Source: Myxocyprinus asiaticus (taxonomy: Eukaryota; Chordata; Actinopteri; Cypriniformes; Catostomidae). Taken from it: a stretch of DNA of 64,000 nucleotides. Positions 11,319 through 22,349 of this stretch are shown piece by piece. A program made the position numbers and the translations under genes. How positions within the stretch are numbered: the first letter of the stretch is position 1; the number at the start of each line of letters is the position of its first letter. The stretch lies in the NCBI RefSeq assembly GCF_019703515.2, contig NC_059356.1, positions 26,837,197 to 26,901,196 on the forward strand, written 5' to 3'. The notes under the pieces are model-generated. The model was not told the DNA's origin. It did no database searches and saw only the letters and a program-made list of their open reading frames with translations.

Positions 11319-11799
11319 TCCTTATGCTATTGGTCCTTCAATAACGTAGAACGTACGAGGAAGGGCAGACAGTGGACTTTTTGGTGCCATTGGATTCATG
11401 CCATTCGCAGACTCCGTAATATGCGTATAGGGAGCAGATATATTCCCCCACTTAAAAAAACAAAACAAAAAACAATGTATTTTATCAAGGGGCTTTAGCC
11501 CCCCCTTTTTTTCTTTTTGCTATTAGGCTATTCTGGTTTTTGTTGCTATTTAGTGTTTTGGGAGAAAATAAGATGTGCATTTTACCCTGGTGGGCCTTTA
11601 GCCCCTGTAAGGTCCTCCCACTGGTCCAAAGACGGCACCCAGTGGCGCGGTAGAAGGGCATCTGCGTGTTACTGTTTTTCCTTTTATGCATCACTACAAG
11701 ATTAAATTAAATACATTTCCTTATATGTATTACTTCTTTATTTCATCTGACTCCAATAATGAAAAAAGGTTTAAATGATGTTTGTTAATCATTAAATTT
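11319..11799. other. Tail of the VH1 duplication unit; otherwise unassigned
   Basis: 11319-11440 matches 54055-54180 and 56490-56612, the downstream part of the VH8 and VH9 units. I see nothing recognisable in 11441-11799. Confidence 0.7.
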
Positions 11800-12660
11800 A
11801 GGTGAATGTTTGATTATTCTATTTAACACTTTACATTCTACACTCGTTCATCCAGATTCCTACAACACTTTGAGTCTCGCACCGGCCGGGTATACGATCT
11901 CATAATCACAAATTCGTCAGTCTTGGTCATTAGACAGAGGCGAGTGACTAATATTCTAAAGGGCCATACTCCACTTTGCTCATTCTAGAATATATTATCT
12001 AGTCCCCATAGATCTGAACACTTAATTAAGGTAAGACTATATCTAACCAGACGTCATGACCATTACCATAGAACTAAGCTGACCAACTTAACTTCTTCTA
12101 ATGGTAAGTTTGTATAATCATGCCATGGTTTCCCACGTACAATTAGTTAAAATAATATTACAATAATCAGAGGTTGAGGCTCACCCCTATTTAAATTGGT
12201 CTGACAACACCTTGTTGTTCTAAACGGAAAAATCCATTATTAGCCTCTACAGTCTAAGTATACATGACTAATGCCAATGTGTTAGTCGGAGCTCTAAAAC
12301 ATCAGTCAGTGTGCCCCTCTGCTCCACCGAAGCTGTATTTTAATCCGTTACTAACCTGAGGGTAGATTTGTGCTGTTATGGACTTAACGTAATCTACTAG
12401 AGTTAATAACACAAGGTCAATTAGAATAATTTTAAAAATAACAATTTATTAACCAGGTAACAAAAATTCAAAATCCAATTCAAAGAATAAAATCATTAAC
12501 CAATCACATACAATATCAACAATTCAGAGATCAAGGAATTTAAGAATATTTACCTGGCAATGAAAACTACACACAGCGATCGTGCGGGAGATCTGTCTGC
12601 AGATTCCCCGAGCTTCTTGCCAACTTTCCTTAAATACCCAAACAGATTAAACATTGTGTA
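11800..12660 (-). mobile_element. Possible LTR-like sequence
   Basis: Read on the minus strand, a GGTATTTAAGG TATA-like box (about 12640) is followed some 180 bp later by TTAATAAATTG, a polyadenylation-like signal (about 12445), a spacing typical of LTR U3-R. No target duplication or internal coding was found, so the assignment is weak. Confidence 0.25.
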
Positions 12661-13568
12661 TCAAATGGTATTATCCTTTGAGCAATGAGAATTTGGGGGT
12701 GAATGGGTTCTTGATTTCCTGGGGTTTAACCTTGTTAACATACAGGAGATCATTTAAATTGTAGGTCAAGGAGGGGGATAGACCTCCAGAATTATGCAGT
12801 ATTTGGCAAAGACCTTATAACTTTGTTACCATTAGTTTTATCAACATGGGAAAGAGACCCCTATACCAGTCGCACAGAGACCTCTTAAATGATATCAAAC
12901 ACATACAGTTGCAATCTTTGTTTTCATGGTATTTGTTATATTTTATATATAAATCTTGTGTCTTTGTGTTGGTCCAGAGCTGTTGAAGGGGAGAAGGGGG
13001 AGAGAGAAGAGGGGGCAGCAAGGTGGTTTGCAATTTATCACACTGTGGTGATATTCAGGTGAAGATTTCAGCTTTGTAAAACAATGCAAAGGCGATTTGC
13101 AATTTATCACATGTGGTGATATTCAGGTGTAGATTTCAGCTTTTGTGAGAGAGTTCTATGACGTTGATTCTCGCAGAGTTCTTTGACTTTTACCGGAAAT
13201 GAAGCCTTTTGGGTGTAGACATTTTGGTGCCAGCCTTACACCCCTTTGTACCCTACACAGGTGCTTCTTCGCGAGATGCAGCACAACAGTTAAAAAGGTG
13301 CATATAGAGCTTTTTTATATTGAAAAACTGTGTGGACAAGCGCAAAAACATGTTCAGTGTGAACGGCCCCTAATACACTTAAATCGAATCTGTTTATTAA
13401 ACATTCTATTAAACATACAATATAGCTCTCTGTGAGTGTTAATGTGGTCACAGACATATATGTTGTCCTCTTTTGTTGAAAGTATTTTTTCCAGATACCA
13501 AATAAAAAAGAAACATTGCTGTTTTGCAGGGGTGTTTTACATCAAGGACATCCAAATATTGTAGCTGT
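12661..13568. other. Unassigned; contains a 65-bp tandem duplication
   Basis: Around 13027-13146 a unit beginning TTTGCAATTTATCACA is present twice in tandem, about 65 bp apart. No gene is recognised in the rest. Confidence 0.6.
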
Positions 13569-13576
13569 ATGCAAAT
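13569..13576 (+). promoter_or_regulatory. Octamer of VH2
   Basis: A perfect ATGCAAAT followed by CCTCC, 92 bp upstream of the presumed leader ATG. Confidence 0.75.
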
Positions 13577-13660
13577 CCTCCATCTGCTCTTTGTACAAAA
13601 ATGGTGTCAGTCTACAGGTCATTAGGCGAAATAAAGTCACATTCACTTCAGCAACAAATC

Positions 13661-14052
13661 ATGATCCTCTCAACAGTTCAACAGCTGCATCCTGTGAGCT
13701 TCAATGATGCTTTATACTGCTCAATCACTAAATTAAACTGAACTGTTATCATTGATGTTTGGAGACATAATTAATAACGCATTCTTTCATTGTTATTCAC
13801 AGGTAGTGTTTACTGTGTTGAGCTCACTCAAACTTCATCTATGGTTGTAAAAACTCAAGAATCTTTTTTCCAAGATTTCAGTGTCGAGCTATTGCATTCA
13901 TTGGATACGTCAACCCGCAGGAAAAGCACTGGAGTGGCTAGGATGGATTTGTAATGGTGGTGATATTAGAATTAAAGAATCAGTAAAAAATAAGATCAGT
14001 TTCACCCAGGACACCTCCAAAAACACTGCTGTGTATTACTGTGCAAGAGAGA
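13661..14052 (+). pseudogene. ighv: VH2, IGHV pseudogene
   Basis: A degenerate leader (ATG at 13661, donor after 13693) is out of phase with the V exon by one base. The V exon starts at 13803 after TTCACAG. Framework 1 begins like other members (SVYCVELTQ), but about 30-40 bp containing the first conserved Cys are lost and the frame shifts before CDR1. From 13881 the other frame reads SSYCIHWIRQPAGKALEWLG and WICNGG, so the CDR1 and CDR2 Cys pair is present here too. Framework 3 has an internal deletion: SKNT joins directly to AVYYCAR. Inactive. Confidence 0.9.
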
Positions 14053-14090
14053 CAAAGTCACAAAACAAGCCACAGCTCTGGACAAAAACA
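14053..14090 (+). promoter_or_regulatory. Degenerate RSS of VH2
   Basis: Heptamer-like CAAAGTC (5 of 7), a 22-bp spacer and nonamer ACAAAAACA at 14082-14090 (8 of 9). Confidence 0.5.
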
Positions 14091-14598
14091 AGTCTAAACA
14101 AATTAAGCAATTAACTATCATACCTCATGTTGAAAATACATGCAATACATATACAGTATGTTCATAGCCTGTGCTGTTGGTACTTATCCTTAGAACTGTT
14201 TTATAGGACCATTCACGTCCATCATTACCTCTATCCCTCTGTTCCTTCATCCAATGCATGACTGTAATTTAAAGTCAAGAGGGTGTTTATTCACATATTC
14301 ATTCAGATTAAATTATTTGATCAAAATTCACACTATAAATGTGAAAAAATAAATCTGCCTTGCTACTCATTGAAACTTTCTTTATAAATCAAGACTACAA
14401 AATCACATTTCAGATAAATAATCTTGCATTATTGTTTATGAGTCCCACAACAAGAGTTGGACTGCAAAAGTCTAAATGAGTTCTCTTTTAAATTTATATA
14501 TGCATCTGTTTAACAAATGCCATATTTATGCAACTTTTTTAACATCAATGAAAAAAATGATACATTTTTACATCAGCACAAATCTCCGCCCTTTTCTT
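14091..14598. other. Unassigned intergenic DNA
   Basis: AT-rich sequence between VH2 and VH3. I see no gene or known repeat. Confidence 0.5.
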
Positions 14599-14606
14599 AT
14601 GTAAAT
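14599..14606 (+). promoter_or_regulatory. Octamer-like motif of VH3
   Basis: ATGTAAAT (7 of 8), 82 bp upstream of the ATG. The position that holds the true octamer in VH1 is degenerate here (GCACAAAT at about 14578), so this promoter may be weak. Confidence 0.45.
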
Positions 14607-14680
14607 AGGAACATATAGACACAATTAAAGGCTTTTTGTGTTTTACAGAGCTCCAGCAGAGAGACAATACAGCCACAAAC

Positions 14681-15110
14681 ATGTATTGTCTGTCATTATT
14701 GCTGATTCTGGTAGCTGCACCCTGTGAGTATTAGCCTTCAGCATAACACATACATTTAGATCATCAGTGTGTAAATAGTCTAATATTGAACGGTTGTTCA
14801 GAGGTCTTGATTGTATTGAGCTGGATCAACCTGCAGTCATGGTAGTAAAACCTGGGGAATCGTTTTCCATTGCCTGTAAGATTACTGGATATTCAGCCTC
14901 AGATGGTGGCTACACAAACTGGATACGACATTCAAGTGGAAAAGCACTGAAATGGATTGGATGGTTCTATAGTTCCAGTAGCAATGGTGTCATAGATTCA
15001 CTGAAAAATAAGATCAGTTTCTCTGCTGAATCCTCCAGCAACACAGATTTTTTTAACAGGAAAAGACTTTAACACTGAGGACACAGCTGTGTATTACTGT
15101 GCTTGTGATA
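14681..15110 (+). pseudogene. ighv: VH3, IGHV with a single framework-3 frameshift
   Basis: Leader exon 14681-14723 (MYCLSLLLILVAAP), 80-bp intron, V exon from 14804. The frame is open through SIACKITG (first Cys), WIRHSSGKALKWIG and KNKISFSAE. It then shifts at a run of seven T (about 15048-15054); six T would keep the frame into [12 protein letters not shown], which is present in the next frame. The only lesion seen is this one base, so an assembly or sequencing error must be considered. Unlike VH1, VH8 and VH9, the extra Cys of CDR1 and CDR2 are both Tyr here (GGYTNW, WFYSS). Confidence 0.88.
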
Positions 15111-15149
15111 CACTGTGTGACAAACCATCAGAGAACCTGTACAAGAATC
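15111..15149 (+). promoter_or_regulatory. RSS of VH3
   Basis: Heptamer CACTGTG, a 23-bp spacer and nonamer ACAAGAATC at 15141-15149. Confidence 0.75.
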
Positions 15150-16329
15150 TCTCCATTAATCACACCATAAACAATATTTCCATAAACAGGTAGTTTATTT
15201 GTTGACAATGAAAGCCAGAGTTTCGTTTTATATAATATCTTATGACACAAAACACAACTACAAATGTTTACAGAATCAATACAATTGTTCAAAAACCAAT
15301 AAATGTTGGAACAACAAATTAGAAGTTAAATTTTTTTCATACTGTGATTTTGCAGGCTTCTGTCACACTGGTTCACAGTGTACATGATTTCAGCACTCAG
15401 TTGTGTTTAAAGTGTCAATGAGAGAAAGCCATGAATGTATTTGTAATTTAAAAGTCTCAGAGATCATACAGACTTCATTACTTTTCATAGCATCTCGTCT
15501 TAATGACTGTACCATCAGACAATCAAGGCTACTTCTTTCTCTCTCCATTTTGCAACATTGATCTGAACAGAAAGTGGCTGATGTTCATCTGTAGTTAAAC
15601 AAAATTAAACCAAACAGAGCATTCTATAAACACACCACACCACACATTTACATAGCAAACCTGAATCATTAAGTTGCATCTGAGCAAATGATGCAAATGT
15701 CACAGGTTTGATCCTGTTGCAGGTGAGGGTAACCTGGAGAGATATAGAGGCACTTAACTTTGTAAATCAATTAACTGTAATTTTTTTATATGACGATCAT
15801 TTACATAACATGTAACTAATAACCTGGTGTGAACGTAAGTCAACTAGTCCATTTTAACAATAATTCTTATTAATTCTTTTTCATTATATGAATTGCTGAG
15901 GTGAACCACTTTTGTTTGAACACACCCACTCTCTGTATTTTACATGTATGAGCAAATACATCATTAATGCAAAACTCAAATGCTCTCAGTAGTTATAAGC
16001 TATACTATGTGTCAAAATGTCAAATTGATTGATTTATGACATGTGATTTATGACCCCCCATCACCCGTGATTGACAGGTCAAAGATAGTCTGGACATGTT
16101 AAAGAACATGTTTGGACATGTTCTTCCTGGGATGTATTGGCCAGTCGTCGGATGTCAATGGTTGTTTATAGTGTGTTTATGTTAATGATGTCTTACCTCT
16201 CACCATTGTTCCTTCCTGGTATGCTTTTCACACCCCACATCACTACCTACATCCTGAATTTGTTGTTTAAATAATGGTTTAAGTTGTCGTAGTTAAAACA
16301 CAGAAGACACTCTGCAACTTTCTGTTACA
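15150..16329. other. Unassigned 1.2 kb
   Basis: AT-rich sequence. No V segment, transposon end or convincing ORF was seen. Confidence 0.5.
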
Positions 16330-16596
16330 ATGGCTGCTCCGAGAACTCCTAAAACCCCTAGAAGAGTGATGTGTATTTCACCAACAAGAGGACCTGTTGA
16401 AATGAGAGAGGAACTGACTTTTGCGACAAGGAAAAAACTAAATGTTAGCTTGACAAAGTTTCTTCATGAAGATGTGGATTTTGTGAAACATGATTTCTCA
16501 TTGTCTGGTAATCGTTTGAACAAAGTGATGTGTCTGCATTCCCATGGGAAAATGTTTCGAAGGCTCATCAGCGCCTCTTCTTCCTCAGACGGCTGA
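16330..16596 (+). CDS. Unknown ORF fused to a LINE fragment
   Basis: An 88-codon ORF starts in a good context (ACAATGG) and reads MAAPRTPKTPRRVMCISP, a basic, proline-rich start. I do not recognise it. Its last dozen codons come from a shifted frame of the LINE piece that begins at 16559. It may be the first exon of a transposon or host gene cut by the LINE-containing segment, or chance. No supporting downstream exon was found. Confidence 0.25.
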   Translation: MAAPRTPKTPRRVMCISPTRGPVEMREELTFATRKKLNVSLTKFLHEDVDFVKHDFSLSGNRLNKVMCLHSHGKMFRRLISASSSSDG

Positions 16597-16677
16597 GGAA
16601 GTTTGGAATGAACCACCACATCCTCACACGGTTCTACACCAGCACTGTAGAGAGCATCCTGACTGGCTGCATCTCCC
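16559..16677 (+). mobile_element. L2-like LINE fragment truncated at both ends
   Basis: About 119 bp nearly identical to 21056-21174 of the LINE in this window. It covers the end of the RT domain and lacks the LINE 3' tail, so it was moved as part of a larger segment or captured rather than inserted by normal retrotransposition. Confidence 0.85.
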
Positions 16678-17315
16678 CATGGAATTTTGTATTTTAAAAT
16701 CTTTGATCTGATCCTCTCTGAAGTGATATCCTGGATACTTGAACAACAAAAAACAAAAACAAACAGCATGGTATGGTTGACAGTCCTTTTAAATTATTTA
16801 AACATAAGTTATACTATCAAATCTACCAAGATCATTTTCAGTTCTAAAAGAGTTTTTAACAAAATATACATCCAAGAATGAGTTTACTCAGTGAATCTTT
16901 TGTACTGTATATCGGGGTTAATATTGTAAATTTCATGTCTGTGTTTCTTCACACACAATCACCTAAAATAAACTAAAACAATCAATAATAGTCTAAATAA
17001 AATAAAAAACAGCTACAACTGATGTAACTATTTCTTCTTCTTCTTTTCATTGTAAAAAGCAAGCTGAACAGATCACGTCTCACCATATGTTCTTTACTTC
17101 TGTAAGTGGTTAAACATTTATTTGGTATTTGGTAATAGCTATTTCCTACTAAAAGGTTTTTACGATGTTTATACATGTGTATTAATCAGTAGTCAATCTA
17201 AAAAGAGTTTATTTAAGCCGTAGTAAAAAACTAATTACCATTTGGTGTACATGTGTTTTTCATGCAGATAATTTGGGCACGCATCTCCACCCCATTTAAA
17301 ATAGATTGTGGCTTG
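16608..17315. repeat. Segmental duplicate of 1-705
   Basis: Colinear partner of the window start. After 17315 the two copies diverge abruptly. Confidence 0.85.
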
Positions 17316-17739
17316 TATTTTGTTTTCTATAATCACTGTAGCGGCATTCGCGTTGAGGTTTGTGCACAACACCTCTACGGGTTGTTTAACGCGTAATATT
17401 ACTCTTTGAAAATGGCATTTATTTTCAAAAGTATGTGTTGTTTGTACGATTGATTTATTTATAAAATATTTGAAAAAAATCTTGTGTGTATGCAATTCAG
17501 GACATGTCGATGACCGCGAAAACTTGGTCTGCATTGATCAACTGTGTAAGTTTACAGAAAGATCATTTTCTTGTATTTATATATATTTGTTATTAGAAGT
17601 GTGTAGATGTTATGTGACTTTTATTTTAATTTTAGTGTCTGGTCCGTTAATTTATAATAATAGACATATACGGATCAGAGCAGCGCTGTCAACAGAGGTG
17701 TTCTGCAAGGTAGGCATACATTATTTGCTGTCGCTCTCC

Positions 17740-19140
17740 CGAGCACACAATGTAACAATGTTGCTAAAACAAAATGTGATGATGTGCAACAAAATGTACT
17801 TTCATAGTCACTGTACAGAAGATGAACAAATGGGTTAAGAAACACAAAGTTTAACATTAGTTTAACAAACAGGGTTATGTTACTATAACGCAACATTGCA
17901 TTTCATTTAATTTTAGCTGTAGCTTTAACACAAACGTATCTTCAATTTTTTACTTTTAACAAAGTGTTGTCTTTCGAAAACAATACATACAAGATGTGCC
18001 ACAAAGCAGCTTACATATTCACTTTAATATGATGAATAAATGGTTTAACAAAGATAATGTTTGGCATTAGTTTAACAAACAGGTTTATTTTACTAAAACA
18101 CAATAATTTATTTCATTTCATTTTAGCTAGAGCTCTAACAAAAAATGTCTTACATTTTTACATTTATTAAAGATAAGAAAGTATCTTTCTAAAATGATAA
18201 GTAAAGGGTGTGTTAAACTAATCCACATTCACTTAGCATTACAGTATTTTAGCAAACAGGTTTGTGTTACATCAACAACGATTTTATATCATTCTAGATG
18301 TATCTTTAACACTTAATTATCTTTCAGTTTGTTAATTTTTTACTTTAAACAAAGAGGAGAAAATGTGTTTCCAAAACAAAAAGGTGAACATTGTGCAACA
18401 AACTCTTTTAAAGATAACGAACAAATGGTTTAACAAAAATAAAGTCTAACATACATAACGGCGTTATGTAATCAAACAGAGTTATGTTACTATAATGCAG
18501 TGATGCATTTCATGTCATTGTAGATGTAGCTTTAACACAGTCTTACATTTTTATTTTTAACAAAAGAGAAGAAAATGTGTTTTTTAAACAATAGGGATTA
18601 GATTGTGAAGCACATCTCTAACATTGTCACTTTTAAAGATGTTTAGCATTCCAGTGTTTTACCAAACTGGTTTGTGTTACTGCAACACAATATTCAATTT
18701 TATATATTTCTAGCAGTATCTTTAAAACAAAAGCTTGTTATTTTTTTTACTTTTAACAGTGAGATAAAATGTGTTTCTAAAAGACTACTGTTATGCAGCA
18801 AAACTCACATCTGCTTTAAATATGAACAGTTTAACAAAAAAAAGTTTTGTGTTTCATAATGTCATTTAAAAACAATAAAGCATCTTGGTTAATTTTAGAT
18901 GTAGCTTTAACACAAACTGTCTTGCATTTTACTTTTAACAGAGGAGAAAATTTTATTTTTTAAACAAAATGCATTAAGTTGTCAAGCACATCACTAACAA
19001 AGTCACTTTAAAGATGAGAAACAAAAAGCTTTAACATTAAATGTGTTTAACATTTTTATTTCAACAAACACTATTTTAAATAAAATATCATGCATTAAAT
19101 TTAAAATGTATCTTTAGCACAAAGAATCTTACATTTTTCT
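17740..19140. repeat. Diverged tandem array, about seven units of 175-220 bp
   Basis: A motif set recurs in order: TTTAACAAACAGG then TTATGTTACTA (near 17865, 18075, 18250, 18473, 18663, then weaker near 18845 and 19065), followed by a CATTTTAG or TTCTAG box, TAGCTTTAACACAAA, a TTACTTTTAACAAA box and AAAATGTGTTT. Units are strongly diverged. No coding capacity was seen. 17316-17739 just before it is unassigned. Confidence 0.7.
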
Positions 19141-20160
19141 GATCAAAGTCCTTTCACAAGGGCTTCCAAGCCATAATGAGTTCTTACGGGCACTCACAGG
19201 TCTGGGGTGGGAGGGGTTTCAAGTTAGGCACATACCCCCTGTTCACACCTTGATCAGACCAGACGGTGTCTTGTGTGATCCTGTTCAGGAAAACAAGATG
19301 GTGCGATGAGTTTCCTGGCCTTTTGTGATTTCCTTTCACTGAAAAAACATTGTGACAACCAAACGTGTGAAAAAAAAAGAGAAAAGTGTTTAGAAGAGTT
19401 TTTAATGTCTTTTTCCCCTCTTTTTTTACTTCAAAGCAAAATGTTATTAAACTGTTTTAAAACATTGTTCATTGATTTTCTCTGGTATGTTTCTGTTAAC
19501 ATGTATTTTATTACTCATCATGGCTCTGTATTTGATACATGCATGTCTTTAATAAGCTGGTGTGTAAAACTGACATCAGCAAGATAAGTACAATAACAGA
19601 TTTGCAACATCTTTAACAAATAGACTAAAATAGGTCTCTAAAGTAGAAAAAGTAGATGACTCTAAAGTCTTTTCACATTTGATTTGTAAAAACTGAGAGT
19701 TGAATAATCAAATGTCTCCAAAGAAAACTTTATGTGAAGCAGCCACTGCGTCTAGAGGAGCCCATTTGTTTGCAGAATAAAATCTCTGAAGTCTGTGATG
19801 GTTCACATGGTGGTACAATTCAACTTATGAATAAAAGGAAGCTAACAGTGTTTTGAAAAGTTTTTTATTTTATTTCAAAGGGGTACTTTATCTGAAATTT
19901 TTGGAACTTAAACACATTTTTGAACAAATAACAGAGATATAATTAAGAATAATAATAACATGACATGCGTAGGCTATGTTGTGTATGCTGCCTATATCGT
20001 AAATTTACTGACTATTTTTAATTTAGAGAACACAAGCAAAAAATTGTTTTCTTCTTGTCCAAGTGCTCCATGAAGGTATACTGTATACAGTATATGTGGC
20101 TAAAGAAGTATTACCCTCTGTAATACAGGACAACAATTTAATATAATTACTTTAATACTA
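19141..20160. other. Unassigned 1 kb
   Basis: An AT-rich stretch with a 93-codon ORF (19306-19587) of low-complexity composition that I do not consider a gene. No other feature was seen. Confidence 0.5.
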
Positions 20161-20161
20161 A

Positions 20162-21893
20162 CTGGCTGGTGTTTTTACGGACATTTTCAACCTTTCTCTC
20201 TCTTTGTCTGTAGTCCCCACATGCTTTAAAATGTCCACCATTGTGCCTGTACCAAAGCAATCCAAAATCACTTGCTTAAATGACTGGCATCCTGTTGATC
20301 TGATCCCCATCATCAGCAAATGCTTTGAGAGACTAATCAGAAATTACATCTGCTCTGTGCATTACATCTGCTCTGTGCTGCCTCCATCCCTGGACCCGTT
20401 GCATTTTGCTTACCGCAACAACCGCTCCACTGATGATGTCATTGCATCTACAATACACACTGCTCTCTCCCACCTGGAAAAAAGGAACACTTATGTAAGA
20501 ATACTCTTTGTAAACTACAGCTCAGCATTCAACACCATAGTGCCCTCCAAGCTTGATGAGAAAATCCAGGCTCTTGGTTTAAACAGCTCGCTGTGCAGCT
20601 GGATCCTGGACTTCCTGTCAAGCAGATGCCAGGTGGTTAGAATGGGCAGTAACATCTCCTCATCACTGACCCTCAACACTGGAGCCCCGCAGGGATGTGT
20701 TCTTAGCCCACTCCTGTATTCCCTGTACACACATGACTGTGTGGCAACACATAGCTCCAGTGCCATCATTAAGTTTGCTGATGATACGACGGTGGTAGGT
20801 CTGATCACTGACAATGATGAAATAGCCTACAGAGAGGAGGTGCATACTCTGACACGCTGGTGTCAGGAGCACAACCTCTCCCTCAACGTCAGTAAGACAA
20901 AGGAGCTTATGGTGGACTTCAGGAGAAGAGAAAGAGAACACAGCCCCATCACCATCAATGGAGCACCAGTGGAGAGAGTCAGCAGCTTCAAGTTCCTGGG
21001 TGTCCACATCACTGAGGAACTCACATGGTCCGTCCACACTGAAGCCATTGTGAAGAAGGCTCATCAGCGCCTCTTCTTCCTGAGACGGCTGAGGAAGTTT
21101 GGAATGAACCACCACATCCTCACACGGTTCTACACCAGCACTGTAGAGAGCATCCTGACTGGCTGCATCTCCGCCTGGTATGGCAATAGCACCGCTCACA
21201 ACCGCAAAGCCCTGCAAAGAGGGGTGCGAACTGCCAGACACATCATCGGAGGTGAGCTTCCCTCCCTCCAGGACATATACACCAGGCGGTGTGTGAAAAA
21301 AGCTCGGAGGATCATCAGAGACTCCATCCACCCGAGCCATGGGCTGCTCTCACTGCTACCATCAAACAGGCGGTATCGCAGCATCAGGATCTGCACCAGC
21401 CGACTTCATGACAGCTTCTTCGCCCAAGCAATCAGACTTTTGAACTCTTGATCTCTCATGATCAATATACATCAGCACTGCACTTTATTAATCTTATTAT
21501 CTCACACTGGACTGTCATAAATTATATTCTCTTAAAAACACACTGACAACTGACTATCAACCGACAGCCTGAATGTCAATACAGTACAATACAACCTACT
21601 GTACATTTTATATATACTATATATAAAAAAAAATATTGTATAATGTGTATTCTATATTGTGTGTATTGTATAATGTACATTGTATGTTATTATTTGTATA
21701 TTGTGTTGTGTGTAATTATGTGTAAATTAGATTTTAAATTGTGTTGTGTAAATGTTATGTTTATTGTAGATTGGTATATGTCTCATCACTCTCACGACTG
21801 CTATGTTGCTCGGAACTGCACACAAGAATTTCACACACTATTGCACTTGTGTATATGGTTGTGTGACAATAAAAGTGATTTGATTTTGATTAT
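20162..21893 (+). pseudogene. L2-like LINE, 5'-truncated reverse transcriptase and 3' tail
   Basis: An open frame of about 430 codons from 20162 to the stop at 21451 encodes the C-terminal half of a non-LTR ORF2: [23 protein letters not shown], the catalytic box [11 protein letters not shown] and the thumb [13 protein letters not shown]. The endonuclease is absent (5' truncation, usual for LINEs). The 3' end carries AATAAAAGTGATTTGATTTT, typical of L2 tails. Motif A reads [12 protein letters not shown] with Asn where the catalytic Asp is expected, and residues around [11 protein letters not shown] show a 21-bp internal duplication. The copy is unlikely to be active despite its long open frame. 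Confidence 0.9.
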
Positions 21894-21931
21894 ACATTTA
21901 TCAAATTTCACAGTATTTTTGTTTACCACCA

Positions 21932-22349
21932 GGGGCGGACTTAGCACCAGGCAAAGGTGGGCAACCGCCTTGGGCCCCTAAAAGCTGAGGGCCCCCTAAA
22001 AATACAAATTATATTTTTTATTATTATTAATGCAAAATAACATATGCTGAAACTTGAAATATTGCTGTTATAACACTGATATGATTAGTACTGCTGTTCC
22101 TTTCAGCACCGTCAATGCAAGCATCCCGCTCAGATCAGACCTTAATGGAATATTCCAAGGTTTTACATAACTACACAAGTTTGTGAAGGTAACAGGCAGG
22201 GAAATCTTGAGTGCTCCAACTTTAGCGCATGGATATGGACGCACTTTCAGGGTTGAGGTAATGTTACTACTGCGTTGCGCACTGGGCACACTGCTGCGCT
22301 CTAGATCTGCAAACCACAATTTTATGTATTGCACATTGTAAGGAGGAGC
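21932..22349. mobile_element. hAT-like terminus and flanking repeat DNA
   Basis: Begins CAGGGGCGGACTTAG, similar in inverted form to CAGGGGGCTGGCTTTAG read on the minus strand at about 26577. CAGGGG ends are typical of hAT transposons. No target duplication can be matched, and the interval between the two ends holds a gypsy element, so pairing is tentative. A minus-strand ORF tail at 22068-22350 is not recognised. Confidence 0.4.

Noticed and set aside
12815..13033. ORF of 72 codons on the minus strand
   Set aside because: No motif, and it lies in unassigned repeat-like DNA.
19306..19587. ORF of 93 codons
   Set aside because: Low-complexity AT-rich composition, no motif, no conserved partner.
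20663..21340. Minus-strand ORF of 225 codons
   Set aside because: Antisense of the LINE RT, whose plus-strand frame has all RT motifs.
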